Shown here in pieces: positions 22,793-32,026 of a stretch of 64,000 nt of DNA. Source of the DNA: Clostridia bacterium (GTDB lineage: Bacteria; Bacillota; Clostridia; Oscillospirales; CAG-272); contig JAFUOY010000017.1 of the NCBI GenBank assembly GCA_017481595.1, positions 29,618 through 93,617 of the forward strand. Direction: 5' to 3'. Both the position numbers and the translations under genes were made by a program. Each line of letters opens with the position of its first letter. Positions within the stretch are counted from its first letter, which is position 1. The notes beneath the pieces were generated by a model, which made no database searches, had not been told where the DNA came from, and saw only the letters and a program-made list of their open reading frames with translations.

Positions 22793-23434
22793 TCAGAAGC
22801 CAAGCTCCTCGTTTACAAGAATTACAACGATCCTTTCGGGAATTGAGGAATATCTTGTGTAAACGGTATGTCCGCAAATGGTCTGTCCCGAGATAAGACA
22901 GCTTTCACACTTGCCCTTTTCGGCGCAGGGAGTCTTTCTTGAAAGACGCTGCGCGTTTTTAACGCAGGCAATGGTCTTTATTCTCTCCATAGCGGACGCT
23001 TTGTCCTTAACTATCTTGTTCTTACCAACTACCATTACCACCTTGTCGGGACCGCATATCATAGCGCCGAGTCTGTTACCGTTGCCGTCAATGTTTACTA
23101 TCTCGCCGCTTTCACAAAGGGCATTTGCGCTCATTAAGAAAACATCGGATAAAAGAGCTCTGCGCTTTGCCTCGTGCTGCTCCTGTCTGGTAGGAAAGGC
23201 ATAAGGGTCAAGGACGTTGTATTTTTCAATAGCGGAGTAGACGTCAATTTCGGAAAGAGTTCTTGATCCGCCAAAGGATATCTGCATTTCCTTTTCGGTC
23301 TTACCCTTTTTTGCCATTTCCTCGTCTATTACGGAAAGGACGGTACGTACCGCCTCCTCCTTGTTTTCCGCGTAATAGGGCTTAAACTGTCTTTTTTTAA
23401 GCTCCTCCATAAGGGAAGAAAAGATCTTATCCAT
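22793..23434 (-). CDS. LUD domain protein (LutC-like)
   Basis: A 213-residue protein of the LUD (DUF162) family. It shows ISFGGSRTLSEIDVYSAI, TRQEQHEAKRRALLSDVFLMSANAL, GEIVNIDGNGNRLGAMICGPDKVVMVVGKNKIV, and a C-terminal cluster of cysteines (CAEKGKCESC, ICGH) seen in many clostridial members. LUD proteins take part in lactate oxidation or related redox reactions; without lutA/lutB nearby, the role is open. It sits 1 bp after the membrane protein gene at 23436, indicating co-translation. Confidence 0.88.
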   Translation of the reverse strand: MDKIFSSLMEELKKRQFKPYYAENKEEAVRTVLSVIDEEMAKKGKTEKEMQISFGGSRTLSEIDVYSAIEKYNVLDPYAFPTRQEQHEAKRRALLSDVFLMSANALCESGEIVNIDGNGNRLGAMICGPDKVVMVVGKNKIVKDKASAMERIKTIACVKNAQRLSRKTPCAEKGKCESCLISGQTICGHTVYTRYSSIPERIVVILVNEELGF

Positions 23435-23435
23435 A

Positions 23436-23969
23436 TCAGTCCTCTTTATCGGAGATCTTAGCCGCAGCCTTACCGAAGATGAACAAGCGCTTCTTTGACA
23501 AAAGCTGGAATGCGTTTATTACGAATACTACGAATACGCATACGCTCAATACCGCGTTGATAACGTAAATAATTCTTGAAAAGCTTGCGTAGTTTAAAGC
23601 GGACAATTTACCGTAGTTGTACAAAACCTCGGCAATTATAGAGGGAACGTTGAGAGTTGCCTTTATAACGATGAACGTACCGAGAGCAAGACCGTTTGCT
23701 GTAACCGTGTGCATAGCATCCTTACCTGATTTTGTAAATACTGCAACAGCTATTGCAATGGTACAGATCATAGCCGCGCCGTAGTTGCTGAGTGTCCACA
23801 TTGCAAGAGCAAAAAGGGACAAAGCGGAAATAAGGATCTCACCCTTGTTCATTACAAGCTTGGGAGCCTCGGGAGCCTTTTCCTCCTCATAATCGTTAGT
23901 ACCGTCAAGAAATGACTGTAAAGCCTTTTCCTCGTTGGTAGCTTCAACGTTTTTGTTTTCCTGATCCAT
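23436..23969 (-). CDS. membrane protein of unknown function
   Basis: A 177-residue protein, not recognised. The first 40 residues are acidic (NEEKALQSFLDGTNDYEEEKAPE), then four hydrophobic helices at about 45-85, 90-112 and 130-158, and a charged tail. ATG behind AAAGGAGA. It lies between the GH109-like and LUD genes with gaps of 39 and 1 bp, so it is likely in their operon. Confidence 0.75.
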   Translation of the reverse strand: MDQENKNVEATNEEKALQSFLDGTNDYEEEKAPEAPKLVMNKGEILISALSLFALAMWTLSNYGAAMICTIAIAVAVFTKSGKDAMHTVTANGLALGTFIVIKATLNVPSIIAEVLYNYGKLSALNYASFSRIIYVINAVLSVCVFVVFVINAFQLLSKKRLFIFGKAAAKISDKED

Positions 23970-24008
23970 TTTATTTCTCCTTTCTGAAATATGTAAAATT
24001 TATATCAA

Positions 24009-25235
24009 TTAAAAATTGAACTTCACTACGTCAAGGGAGGGTCTTGTTTTGTACGCGCCCCTTGTAAAGTCGGGGATAGCCTTAGGCATACCGCCCTCCT
24101 TTATAGATTCCTCGGAAAGACAGGTTACCACCATCCAGGCAGCCGCGTCATATACGTCGATCGCCATTTCCTCTCCTGCCTTAAGTCTGTCTACAAAGTC
24201 GCGGAATTCGATATAGTCCATTCCGCCGTGACCTGCATCAAGCTGCTCCTGCGTGATATTGAACCAGCTGTCGGGAAGCATATCCTTAAACTGCTCCGCG
24301 GTGTTCTTATACTCGTCAAAATACTCAACGGGTGACCAAAATTCCTTCTGTCCGTCAAAATATACGGAGTTGGAGGTCTGCTCATACATACCCTTGGAGC
24401 CGCGAACGGTGAACTCTCGGTTATAAGAGCGGGGGAGAGATGTGTCAAGTCTTATAAGTATCTGCTCGCCGTTTTCGCAGGTGATAATTGTGTTAATAAT
24501 GTCACCCTGCGCGAATTTAACGCCGATAAGCTCGGGATTTATGTTGTCCTTGTTGTCCTCAACGTACTGCTCCATACCGCAGGAGCCCGATGCAACGGAT
24601 ACCAAGGATACCATTCTGTTTCCTCTGTTGATGTTAAGTATCTTTGCAATGGGACCAAGCTCGTGGGTGGGATAGTTTTCACAGTTTCTCGTAAGATAAT
24701 TGCGGAGTCTGTAGTGTCTGTTTTCCTTGCCTCTCGTTACCTCGGAGCGAAGGTCGTGGGAATAAGAGCCCGAGCAATAGATGATCTTTCCGAAAAGACC
24801 CTTTCTTGCAATAGCCGTAGCAAGAAGCTCGTCTCTGTTATAGCAGCAGTTTTCCATAAACATAAAGGGCACTCTTGTTCTTTCCCAAGTGTCAACCAGG
24901 TCAAAGCAGTCCTGTACGCTGTACGCGCCGCCAACCTCAAGGGCAACGGCAACTCCTGCGTTCATTGCGTCAATGGCGATGGGAATATGAAGCTCCCAGT
25001 CTGTGGAAATAAGCACCGCATCAAGTCCCTCAGTCTTAAGAAGCTCCTTGTAATCGGTGGTCATAAAGGGTGTATTACCCTTCTTTTCCTTTACCTTGTC
25101 AAAGGCACTTTGCGCGCGGTCCTCATATTTATCGCAAACGGCAATTACGTCAACGTCATCAAGGGAGAGAAGTATCTCCAAAAGTCCCCATCCTCTGCAT
25201 CCGTGGCCGATAAGACCCATTTTTACTCTATCCAT
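24009..25235 (-). CDS. Gfo/Idh/MocA oxidoreductase of the GH109 type
   Basis: A 408-residue cytoplasmic protein. The N-terminal Rossmann fold has GLIGHGCRGWGLLE (7-20) for NAD binding. The C-terminal part matches GH109 alpha-N-acetylgalactosaminidases: SYSHDLR (157-163), YRLRNYLTRNCENYPTHELGP with YPTH at 188-191, NINRGNRM and the later DTSLPRSYNREFTVRGSKG. GH109 enzymes hydrolyse by an NAD-bound oxidation-elimination route. There is no signal peptide, so it would act on imported sugars. Other NAD-dependent sugar dehydrogenases remain possible. Confidence 0.85.
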   Translation of the reverse strand: MDRVKMGLIGHGCRGWGLLEILLSLDDVDVIAVCDKYEDRAQSAFDKVKEKKGNTPFMTTDYKELLKTEGLDAVLISTDWELHIPIAIDAMNAGVAVALEVGGAYSVQDCFDLVDTWERTRVPFMFMENCCYNRDELLATAIARKGLFGKIIYCSGSYSHDLRSEVTRGKENRHYRLRNYLTRNCENYPTHELGPIAKILNINRGNRMVSLVSVASGSCGMEQYVEDNKDNINPELIGVKFAQGDIINTIITCENGEQILIRLDTSLPRSYNREFTVRGSKGMYEQTSNSVYFDGQKEFWSPVEYFDEYKNTAEQFKDMLPDSWFNITQEQLDAGHGGMDYIEFRDFVDRLKAGEEMAIDVYDAAAWMVVTCLSEESIKEGGMPKAIPDFTRGAYKTRPSLDVVKFNF

Positions 25236-25317
25236 AATAATCTCCTGTCCTTATATATTATATTGTAAAGTAGATACCTTAAGTATAGCATAAGAAAAAG
25301 TGAAAATCAATAAACTA

Positions 25318-25346
25318 TTGACAATTTGTTTTTGTGATGATAAAAT
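25318..25346 (+). promoter_or_regulatory. promoter of the lipoprotein/25571 operon
   Basis: TTGACA (25318-25323), 17 bp, TAAAAT (25341-25346), about 40 bp before the ATG at 25387. Confidence 0.72.
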
Positions 25347-25386
25347 AAATGTACAGATATATTTTTGAGAAAGGAAATCATATGTT

Positions 25387-25554
25387 ATGAAAAAGATACT
25401 TGCATTTTTAATGATCGTTCTTATGGCGTTTACCTTCGTATCCTGCGATCTTGGCGAGGATGTTGGCGCTATGTACGACGAGATGGTTCAGGGCGGAGCA
25501 GAGGCTCTTGGCGACTTCTTGAAGGAAGATCCCACTTGGTCCACCGGCGCTTAA
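25387..25554 (+). CDS. 55-residue lipoprotein
   Basis: A 56-codon frame with ATG at 25387 and TAA at 25552-25554. The product starts MKKILAFLMIVLMAFTFVSC, a type II signal peptide with the lipobox FVSC (Cys20). The mature part is only 36 residues, acidic, with a short amphipathic helix. The site GAAAGGAAA precedes it and a strong promoter lies upstream. It is 16 bp before the membrane-anchored gene at 25571, in the same transcript. It could be a small surface partner or entericidin-type peptide; function unknown. Confidence 0.78.
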   Translation: MKKILAFLMIVLMAFTFVSCDLGEDVGAMYDEMVQGGAEALGDFLKEDPTWSTGA

Positions 25555-25570
25555 CTTATGGGGTTGAATT

Positions 25571-26557
25571 ATGAAAAATAAAGCATTAAGAGTAACGGCA
25601 AGGGTCTTTGCCGTTATACTTGCAATAGTATTCTTTTTGCTTTTCGCCATTTATTTCGGCGAAAAGGTGTTCTTTGCGCGCTTCTTTATGGATGCGGACG
25701 CGGAGATGAAAACCCCCGGTCTTTCCGACGGCTACGTGCCTCAGGGCTTTGACTACGTGGGTGAAAAATCCGTATTTCTTACAAGTGGATATATGAAGGA
25801 CGGCAGCGCCTCCCGAGTGTATGTTATCAGCGAGGAATCAAGAAAGGTCATGTTCTTTGTTGAGCTTAAGGAGCAGGACGGCAGCGACCATACGGGTCAC
25901 ACGGGCGGTATTGCCTACTACGGTAATTACGTTTACATTCCCGGCTCCGACGGCTGCGATATCTTTCTTATGTCCGACCTTTTTGACGGGGACTCCAAGC
26001 TTACCAAGTGCGGCGAGATAAAAACAGGTAACGATCCCGCTTACTGTAAGGTATTTGACGGCAAGCTTTACGCAGGCGCGTTTTTCTATCCCGAGGGTGG
26101 ATATTCCACTCCCGACTCACATCACCTTACCACTCCGTCAGGAGATAAAAACTCGGCTGTCATAACAGTATTTGAGCTTGATAAAGCAACGGGAAATGCA
26201 AAAAACCCCACCCCTGTGGGCGTAATTTCAACTACTGACAAGGTTCAGGGTATGACAATGACGGATAAGGGCAACATTATTTTGTCCACGTCCTGGGGTC
26301 TTACAATATCTCACCTGTATGAGTACAACACCAAGATCGCTTCCACGGGTGAGTTTGATTTTAACGGTACAAAGGTGCCTCTTACGTATCTTGACTCAAA
26401 ATGTCTTGTGCGTGATGTAAAAGCGCCTCCTATGGCAGAGGAAATTATATATATGCCCGACGGCGAGGTATACATAATGAATGAGTCCGCTTGTACAAAG
26501 TACATATTCGGTAATTTTACCTCGGGACGTCGCGTATACTCCTACGAGCTTGACTAA
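25571..26557 (+). CDS. membrane-anchored extracellular protein, possible beta-propeller
   Basis: A 328-residue protein. Residues 8-32 are an N-terminal anchor, the rest is outside. The sequence has repeated blade-like strands: GYVPQGFDYVGEKSVFLTSGY, GGIAYYGNYVYIPG, AYCKVFDGKLYAGAFFY, VQGMTMTDKGNIILSTS and EEIIYMPDGEVYIMNES, each about 45-60 residues apart. This suggests a propeller fold like NHL or SMP-30. A catalytic motif is not seen. Its small lipoprotein neighbour may act with it. Confidence 0.7.
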   Translation: MKNKALRVTARVFAVILAIVFFLLFAIYFGEKVFFARFFMDADAEMKTPGLSDGYVPQGFDYVGEKSVFLTSGYMKDGSASRVYVISEESRKVMFFVELKEQDGSDHTGHTGGIAYYGNYVYIPGSDGCDIFLMSDLFDGDSKLTKCGEIKTGNDPAYCKVFDGKLYAGAFFYPEGGYSTPDSHHLTTPSGDKNSAVITVFELDKATGNAKNPTPVGVISTTDKVQGMTMTDKGNIILSTSWGLTISHLYEYNTKIASTGEFDFNGTKVPLTYLDSKCLVRDVKAPPMAEEIIYMPDGEVYIMNESACTKYIFGNFTSGRRVYSYELD

Positions 26558-26576
26558 GGGCATCACAAAAATAATA

Positions 26577-26614
26577 TACGGACCTGTTTTACAGACACAG
26601 GTCCGTACTTTTTT
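26577..26614 (+). terminator. terminator of the 25387-26557 operon
   Basis: TACGGACCTGT and ACAGGTCCGTA form an 11-bp stem, followed by CTTTTTTT. Confidence 0.9.
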
Positions 26615-26832
26615 TGTTAAAAACCCTTTCATGTGTGTGAATCTTGAGCAAAAACAGTATCTTTATGGCGTCTTGGCGTTTGTTGTCTTGCCAAAACATA
26701 GTGAAATATTATTTAAGTAAAATTAAAGTACGTATGGTAGATTTTGAGATGAAGTAAAGCATATTTGACCCTAAGTTTATGCATTATTTACAAAAAATAT
26801 GCAAAAAGACAAAAATTTTAGTAATAATTCTG

Positions 26833-26861
26833 TTGATTTATTTTAAAATATATGCTATACT
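26833..26861 (+). promoter_or_regulatory. promoter of the Gld-type ABC operon
   Basis: TTGATT (26833-26838), 17 bp, TATACT (26856-26861), about 46 bp before the ATG at 26908. The remaining intergenic 26615-26832 shows nothing but AT-rich sequence. Confidence 0.65.
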
Positions 26862-26907
26862 TTAAAAGTCTACAAAATCGTATGATACAAAACAGAAAGG
26901 AAAAATA

Positions 26908-27858
26908 ATGGTAGAAATTAAAAATCTCGTTAAAAAATACGGAAACAAGTATGCTCTTGACGATATTTCTTTTACTATAAACAGCGGAGAGATCGTTGGC
27001 TTCCTCGGTCCTAACGGTGCGGGCAAGTCTACGACTATGAACATTGTTACAGGTTACCTTGCTTCAACGTCCGGTACCGTTGTTGTTGACGGTAAAGACA
27101 TTTTGGAAAATGCTCTTGAGGCGAAGAAGCTTATCGGATACCTTCCCGAGCAGCCTCCGCTTTACGTGGATATGACAGTTCAGGAATATCTTGATTTCGT
27201 ATTTGAGCTTAAGGGCTGCACCCTTAACAAGGCAAAGCATATTGATGAAATATGCACCATCACAAAGATAACAAGCGTAAGAGAAAGACTTATCAAGAAT
27301 CTTTCCAAGGGCTATAAGCAGAGAGTAGGTATTGCTCAGGCGCTTATCGGAAACCCTCCCATCATTATCTTTGACGAGCCTACGGTTGGTCTTGACCCCA
27401 AGCAGATAATCGAGGTGCGTAACCTTATAAGAAATCTCGGTAAAACACATACCGTAATTCTTTCCACTCATATTCTTTCCGAGGTACAGTCCGTATGTAA
27501 CAGAATCGTCGTTATTAACAACGGTAAGATCGTTGCCGACGAAAAGACTGAAAACCTTACTAAGACCATTACGGAAAATCTCCGTTACAGAGTTAAGGTA
27601 TCAGGACCTCAGAGAGAGGTTACTCAGGCGCTTCGCACAATTCCCGGTATCGTAAATGTAGAGGCTCTTAACGAGCGTGATGCCGACGCATTCGTTTACA
27701 TAGTTGAGGGCGCGCCCAACGTTGATATCAGAAAGAAGCTCTTCAGAACTCTCGCTGCCAAGGATTGGCCTATGCTCGGTCTTGAGGCTGTGGGTACTGA
27801 CCTTGAGGACATCTTTATCAGACTTACTGACAAAACAGGAAAGAAGAAAGGAGAATAA
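26908..27858 (+). CDS. ABC transporter ATPase (GldA-like)
   Basis: A 316-residue ABC ATPase. Walker A is GPNGAGKST (34-42), Q-loop YLPEQPPLY, signature LSKGYKQRVG and Walker B IIIFDEPTVGLDP, then a C-terminal domain of about 90 residues (LRYRVKVSGPQREVTQALRTIPG) typical of GldA/NatA-like subunits. It energises the permease 5 bp downstream. ATG behind AAAGGAAA. The Gld name comes from Bacteroidetes gliding; here it denotes the family only. Confidence 0.92.
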   Translation: MVEIKNLVKKYGNKYALDDISFTINSGEIVGFLGPNGAGKSTTMNIVTGYLASTSGTVVVDGKDILENALEAKKLIGYLPEQPPLYVDMTVQEYLDFVFELKGCTLNKAKHIDEICTITKITSVRERLIKNLSKGYKQRVGIAQALIGNPPIIIFDEPTVGLDPKQIIEVRNLIRNLGKTHTVILSTHILSEVQSVCNRIVVINNGKIVADEKTENLTKTITENLRYRVKVSGPQREVTQALRTIPGIVNVEALNERDADAFVYIVEGAPNVDIRKKLFRTLAAKDWPMLGLEAVGTDLEDIFIRLTDKTGKKKGE

Positions 27859-27863
27859 TAGAT

Positions 27864-28595
27864 ATGTTGGCAATTTTCAAACGTGAATTGCGTTCATACT
27901 TCACAACAGCCACAGGATATATTTTCCTTGCCATTTCTTTGGCTCTTTTCGGAGCTATCCTCGGCGCTACCACCCTTATGAACGCCACATCATCCACAGG
28001 CACATACTTCATTTTGGTGCTTATCATTCTTGCAATGATACTTCCCATCCTTACTATGAAATCCTTCAGTGAGGAGAAGAGAACAAAGACAGAGCAGCTT
28101 TTGCTTACAGCTCCCGTTTCCATTCCCAGAATGGTGCTTGGTAAATACCTTGCGGCTCTTACAATGTACGTTATCGTAGTTCTTGCTTCCATGCTTAACT
28201 ACATTCCTCTTTATACGTACACAGTAAAGGATGCGCTCAGCTCAACAATGCCTCCCAACTTCGTAATGATCCTTGGCAGCACTATCGCTATCCTTCTCGT
28301 AGGTATGAGCTTTATCGCTATCGGTATGTTCGTTTCCTCCCTTACGGAAAACCAGTTTGCCGCCGTTGTTATTACCTTTGGTATTCTTGCAGCATTGCTT
28401 TGCATCACTATATTCAACGGATATATAAGCTCCGCTGCTATCAGACTCATTCTTGACTGGTTCAGCATCTACAACAGATTCTACAATTTCACATACGGCT
28501 TGTTTGACTTTGGAGCGCTTATTTACTATCTCTCCGTATCAGGCGTGTTCGTTTTCCTCACTATCCGTGTGTTTGAGTCACGCAGATATCGCTAA
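27864..28595 (+). CDS. ABC-2 type permease (GldF-like)
   Basis: A 243-residue membrane protein with six helices. MLAIFKRELRSYFTTATGYIF at the N terminus and MKSFSEEKRTKTEQLLLTAPVS are characteristic of the GldF/NosY ABC-2 group. ATG behind AAGGAG overlaps nothing; gaps on either side are 5 and 17 bp. It pairs with the ATPase at 26908. Confidence 0.9.
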   Translation: MLAIFKRELRSYFTTATGYIFLAISLALFGAILGATTLMNATSSTGTYFILVLIILAMILPILTMKSFSEEKRTKTEQLLLTAPVSIPRMVLGKYLAALTMYVIVVLASMLNYIPLYTYTVKDALSSTMPPNFVMILGSTIAILLVGMSFIAIGMFVSSLTENQFAAVVITFGILAALLCITIFNGYISSAAIRLILDWFSIYNRFYNFTYGLFDFGALIYYLSVSGVFVFLTIRVFESRRYR

Positions 28596-28612
28596 TTGAA
28601 AGGAGAGAAAAA

Positions 28613-30241
28613 ATGAAAAAAGGATTTTTAAAGTCGCTTTCCGACTCAAAAAACGTTAAATACACAAGTATAAACATCGCCTTCTGCGCTATCGTTATTG
28701 CAATCGTAATGGTGCTTAACGGTATGGTAACTATTTTCTCTGAAAAGTACAAATGGCAGCTCGATATGACTGATGAAGGACTCTTCACAATGTCAGAGCA
28801 GATGGAAACTGCCGTTAAGGAGCTGTTTGATAAGAGAGATGTCGAGATCGAGATCATCTTTGCAAAGGATAAGGATGAGATCAGCGACAAGTTTGAGATC
28901 AGCAGCACATCAGGCGCTATCGGCTACGTACACGCTACTGCAGAGCAGCTCAGCCTTAAGTTCCCTGATAACGTTACTCTCAGCTACCACGATATCGAAG
29001 AGGAATATACCTTCTTCAAGAACAATTTCTATTCTGATTCAGGTACGTCCCTCAGCCAGAACGTAGTTATAATTGCAAGAAAGAATGCTGACGGTACCTA
29101 CGGTGAGTACAGAGTATTCCACTACAATGCATTTTACGGCAGTGATTCATCAGGCAACCTTTACGCATATAACGGAGAAATGCTCTTTACGTCCTCTATG
29201 CTCGGTCTTGCTCTTGATGAAAGCCCCTCAGTTTATTTCACATGGCAGCACGGTGAAACCTCCTTCAAGTCCTGGACTGACAAGAGTGAGCCCATTGACT
29301 ACCTTACCATCGAAACGTCAGAAGACATCAATGCTGACGCAAGAGAGCTTATAAGAATCTTTGCTCAGAGCGGATTTGATGTTAAGCCCATTGACCTTGC
29401 AACTGAGGCAATTCCCGATGATGCAAGATGTATCGTTATCAACAAGCCTAAGTATGACTTCTCCGAGGCTGAAACAAAGAAGCTCATTGATTACTTCAAG
29501 GACTCCGGTACTATATTCTGCTTCACAGAGTACAATATCGACCTTCCCAACCTTTACGAGTGCGCTGAGGCAAACTTCGGTGTAACCGTTAAGCCTCTTG
29601 GCGTAACAGAAAATCCCATCAAGGACCCCGCAACGGTTCTTGCTAACAGCACCCCCTACACTATCAGAGCATTCGTTCCTGATAACAGAGCTACTAACAA
29701 CTATTTCAGAACTATTAAGGATATTGCATCCGCTAAGGCTATCATCACTAACGCAAACGTAATTGAGATTGAAGAAAAATACCTTAGTGACAGCGGATAT
29801 GAGGAGGGTGAATTCGGTAAGTTTGTTAAGCCCTTGCTCGTTACAAGTGAAACTGCTGAGCTTAACGGTAAGGCAGGTATTTATAACCTTGTTACCTTGA
29901 CCGCTGCCGCAGAGACCGATATAAACGGCTCATTTAACGGAGTTGCAAAGGAAAAATATTCTTACTTCCTTATGTGTCCCAATGACGGCTTTACCTCCAA
30001 TCAGAATCTTCTCAGCGGCGCTAACGCAAACAGAGATATGATGATGGCATTGGTATACACCCTTGCCGCTAAGGAGGATACCACATCCCTTGTTGACATT
30101 GACTTTAAGGTATTTGTCAACTACAGCCTTGATATCACAGCAAGAGAGGCTAATATCGTAACTGTTGTTATATCCACAGTTCTTCCTCTTGTATTCGCTA
30201 TCACAGGAGCTGTAATTATTCGCAGGAGAAAACTCAGATGA
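28613..30241 (+). CDS. GldG-like ABC transport system protein
   Basis: A 542-residue protein with an N-terminal helix (about 24-44), a long extracellular part and a C-terminal helix (about 517-535) ending RRRKLR. The outside part resembles the ABC_transp_aux/GldG domain: KYKWQLDMTDEGLFTMSEQ, an ITF-type region VEIEIIFAKDKDEI, and DARCIVINKPKYDFSEAETKKLIDYFKDSGT. In GldFGA-like systems this subunit joins the permease and ATPase. It overlaps the next gene by 4 bp. Confidence 0.88.
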   Translation: MKKGFLKSLSDSKNVKYTSINIAFCAIVIAIVMVLNGMVTIFSEKYKWQLDMTDEGLFTMSEQMETAVKELFDKRDVEIEIIFAKDKDEISDKFEISSTSGAIGYVHATAEQLSLKFPDNVTLSYHDIEEEYTFFKNNFYSDSGTSLSQNVVIIARKNADGTYGEYRVFHYNAFYGSDSSGNLYAYNGEMLFTSSMLGLALDESPSVYFTWQHGETSFKSWTDKSEPIDYLTIETSEDINADARELIRIFAQSGFDVKPIDLATEAIPDDARCIVINKPKYDFSEAETKKLIDYFKDSGTIFCFTEYNIDLPNLYECAEANFGVTVKPLGVTENPIKDPATVLANSTPYTIRAFVPDNRATNNYFRTIKDIASAKAIITNANVIEIEEKYLSDSGYEEGEFGKFVKPLLVTSETAELNGKAGIYNLVTLTAAAETDINGSFNGVAKEKYSYFLMCPNDGFTSNQNLLSGANANRDMMMALVYTLAAKEDTTSLVDIDFKVFVNYSLDITAREANIVTVVISTVLPLVFAITGAVIIRRRKLR

Positions 30242-31944
30242 CAAAAAACAAGAAAATTATTATTACCTTGGCAGTAATGCTTATCGCTCTTATAGCGCTG
30301 GTAGTGGTTTATTTTGCAGTTGTTCTTCCCCTTCTTGAGGATGATACGGAATCTCCCGTGCCTCAGGACGGAGAGGGACTCTTCAACAATAAGCTCACTC
30401 TTTACGAGCCCGTAACCGAGGATCAGCTTATTTCCCTTAAAGTAAAAAATGCCAAGGATGAATACACCTTTAAAAGGGTAAAGGGAAGTGACGGAAAATA
30501 TAAGACCGTTGTGGACGGATACGAAAGCCTTGCCTTTGACGAGACCTTCTACGCGTATCTCAGAACTCACGCCCTTACTCCTCTTACCGTTGAAAATCAG
30601 GTATACAGAAATTGCTCCGAGGAGAAAATGATCGAGTACGGAGTAACGGATGAGACCTGCCAGGCTATCCTTACGGTAAAGTTTACAAACAGCAAGGGCG
30701 AGGTTGAAACTCACGTAATGAGAATCGGTCACCTTGCATTTACAGGTAACCCCTCTTACTACGTTTCCATTGATGACAGACCCCACGTGTACAGATTCTC
30801 CTCCACGGCAGAATCTACACTTTATGCACTTGCAGAGTATATATCTCCTATCATCAACGTAGGATACGATACCTCCTCAGATGCTATGGTAGATATCACA
30901 AGATTCTACATTGCAAAGGGACCTCTTAACGATCTTAAGAGATTCGTTGTTCTTACAGCTGAGCGCTATCTTGATTCTCAGGGCATTTACAGCACGGAGT
31001 ACTATTACCATGTTCTCAATGATGAAGGAGTTGGTATAAAGAGCACAAGAGCGGATCATGAATACGTTCTTAACTCAATTGCCATCTTCTATACTCAGTT
31101 CCTTGGTGACGTCGTTATAAAGATAGATCCCGATGAGGAAACTCTTACAAAATACGGCGTTGGTTCCGATAGCGAGGGTTATTTCGTATACGCGCAGAAC
31201 GTAGAGGGCAAGGATCTTCCTTCCTTCTTTATCAGTAAGCCTATTTATGATGAGGAATTGAAGCAGAACTTCTACTATACCTTGACATCCCAGGGTGATA
31301 TCAAGCTTCTTGTAAGAATTCCCGAAAGCGCTTTTGTTCCTCAGAATCAGTATAAGGACGTTGAGTCTGTTGTATTGGATGAAACAAAGGTTATTAACTG
31401 GGCTGCCACAAATACACTTGGCGTAGGATTTAACCAGGCTATTAAGGGCGACGGAGTTAAGTACCAGGGTGTAAAGAGCGTTACTATCAAGCTCCCCACA
31501 TCCGTATACCAGTACGGTGAGGAGACCTTCTACATCAATTACGTAAATGACGTACTTAAGGTAACTACGAAGAGCGGCAGATATAAGGATGAAAGCAATG
31601 ATACCATCAAGCCCTTTAACCAGTTCTACTACACTCTCGTTTCTTACCCCTTGGCATCAAGATTCAATTCTCTCAATGATGCAGAGCTGGAGGCTATTAT
31701 TTCAAATCCTGCAAATCACCTTTACACCATCGAGGCAGAGCTTAATCCGGCAGAGGGTGAAGCTGCAGGTATCGTAGAAAGATACTCATACTACAGGCTC
31801 AGTACAGAGTACGTTATTATATACCGTACAGAGGGAACTTACGTAAACGGTGTGTTCGTTGAAACCGAAGCATCTGCAAAACGCGGTTTTTCAAGAAATA
31901 CAATATTTGATACAGTAAGAAGCCAGGTTACCGACTATATCTAA
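30238..31944 (+). CDS. DUF4340 domain protein
   Basis: A 568-residue protein with an N-terminal membrane anchor (about 8-29) and a long extracellular region. The pattern of DUF4340 is seen as short repeats such as ISLKVKNAKDEYTFKRVKG and VNYVNDVLKVTTKSG. DUF4340 proteins often follow gldG-like genes, and here the ATGA overlap with the GldG-like gene confirms the operon. The cargo is unknown; the DUF4340 part may bind a ligand or present it at the surface. Confidence 0.85.
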   Translation: MTKNKKIIITLAVMLIALIALVVVYFAVVLPLLEDDTESPVPQDGEGLFNNKLTLYEPVTEDQLISLKVKNAKDEYTFKRVKGSDGKYKTVVDGYESLAFDETFYAYLRTHALTPLTVENQVYRNCSEEKMIEYGVTDETCQAILTVKFTNSKGEVETHVMRIGHLAFTGNPSYYVSIDDRPHVYRFSSTAESTLYALAEYISPIINVGYDTSSDAMVDITRFYIAKGPLNDLKRFVVLTAERYLDSQGIYSTEYYYHVLNDEGVGIKSTRADHEYVLNSIAIFYTQFLGDVVIKIDPDEETLTKYGVGSDSEGYFVYAQNVEGKDLPSFFISKPIYDEELKQNFYYTLTSQGDIKLLVRIPESAFVPQNQYKDVESVVLDETKVINWAATNTLGVGFNQAIKGDGVKYQGVKSVTIKLPTSVYQYGEETFYINYVNDVLKVTTKSGRYKDESNDTIKPFNQFYYTLVSYPLASRFNSLNDAELEAIISNPANHLYTIEAELNPAEGEAAGIVERYSYYRLSTEYVIIYRTEGTYVNGVFVETEASAKRGFSRNTIFDTVRSQVTDYI

Positions 31945-32026
31945 AGGGATTTCCTTGCTCTTATGGAAGGAAAGCTTGAAACCATTCAGTAATAAAGCAA
32001 CATATCATTTATATAGGAGAAATAAA

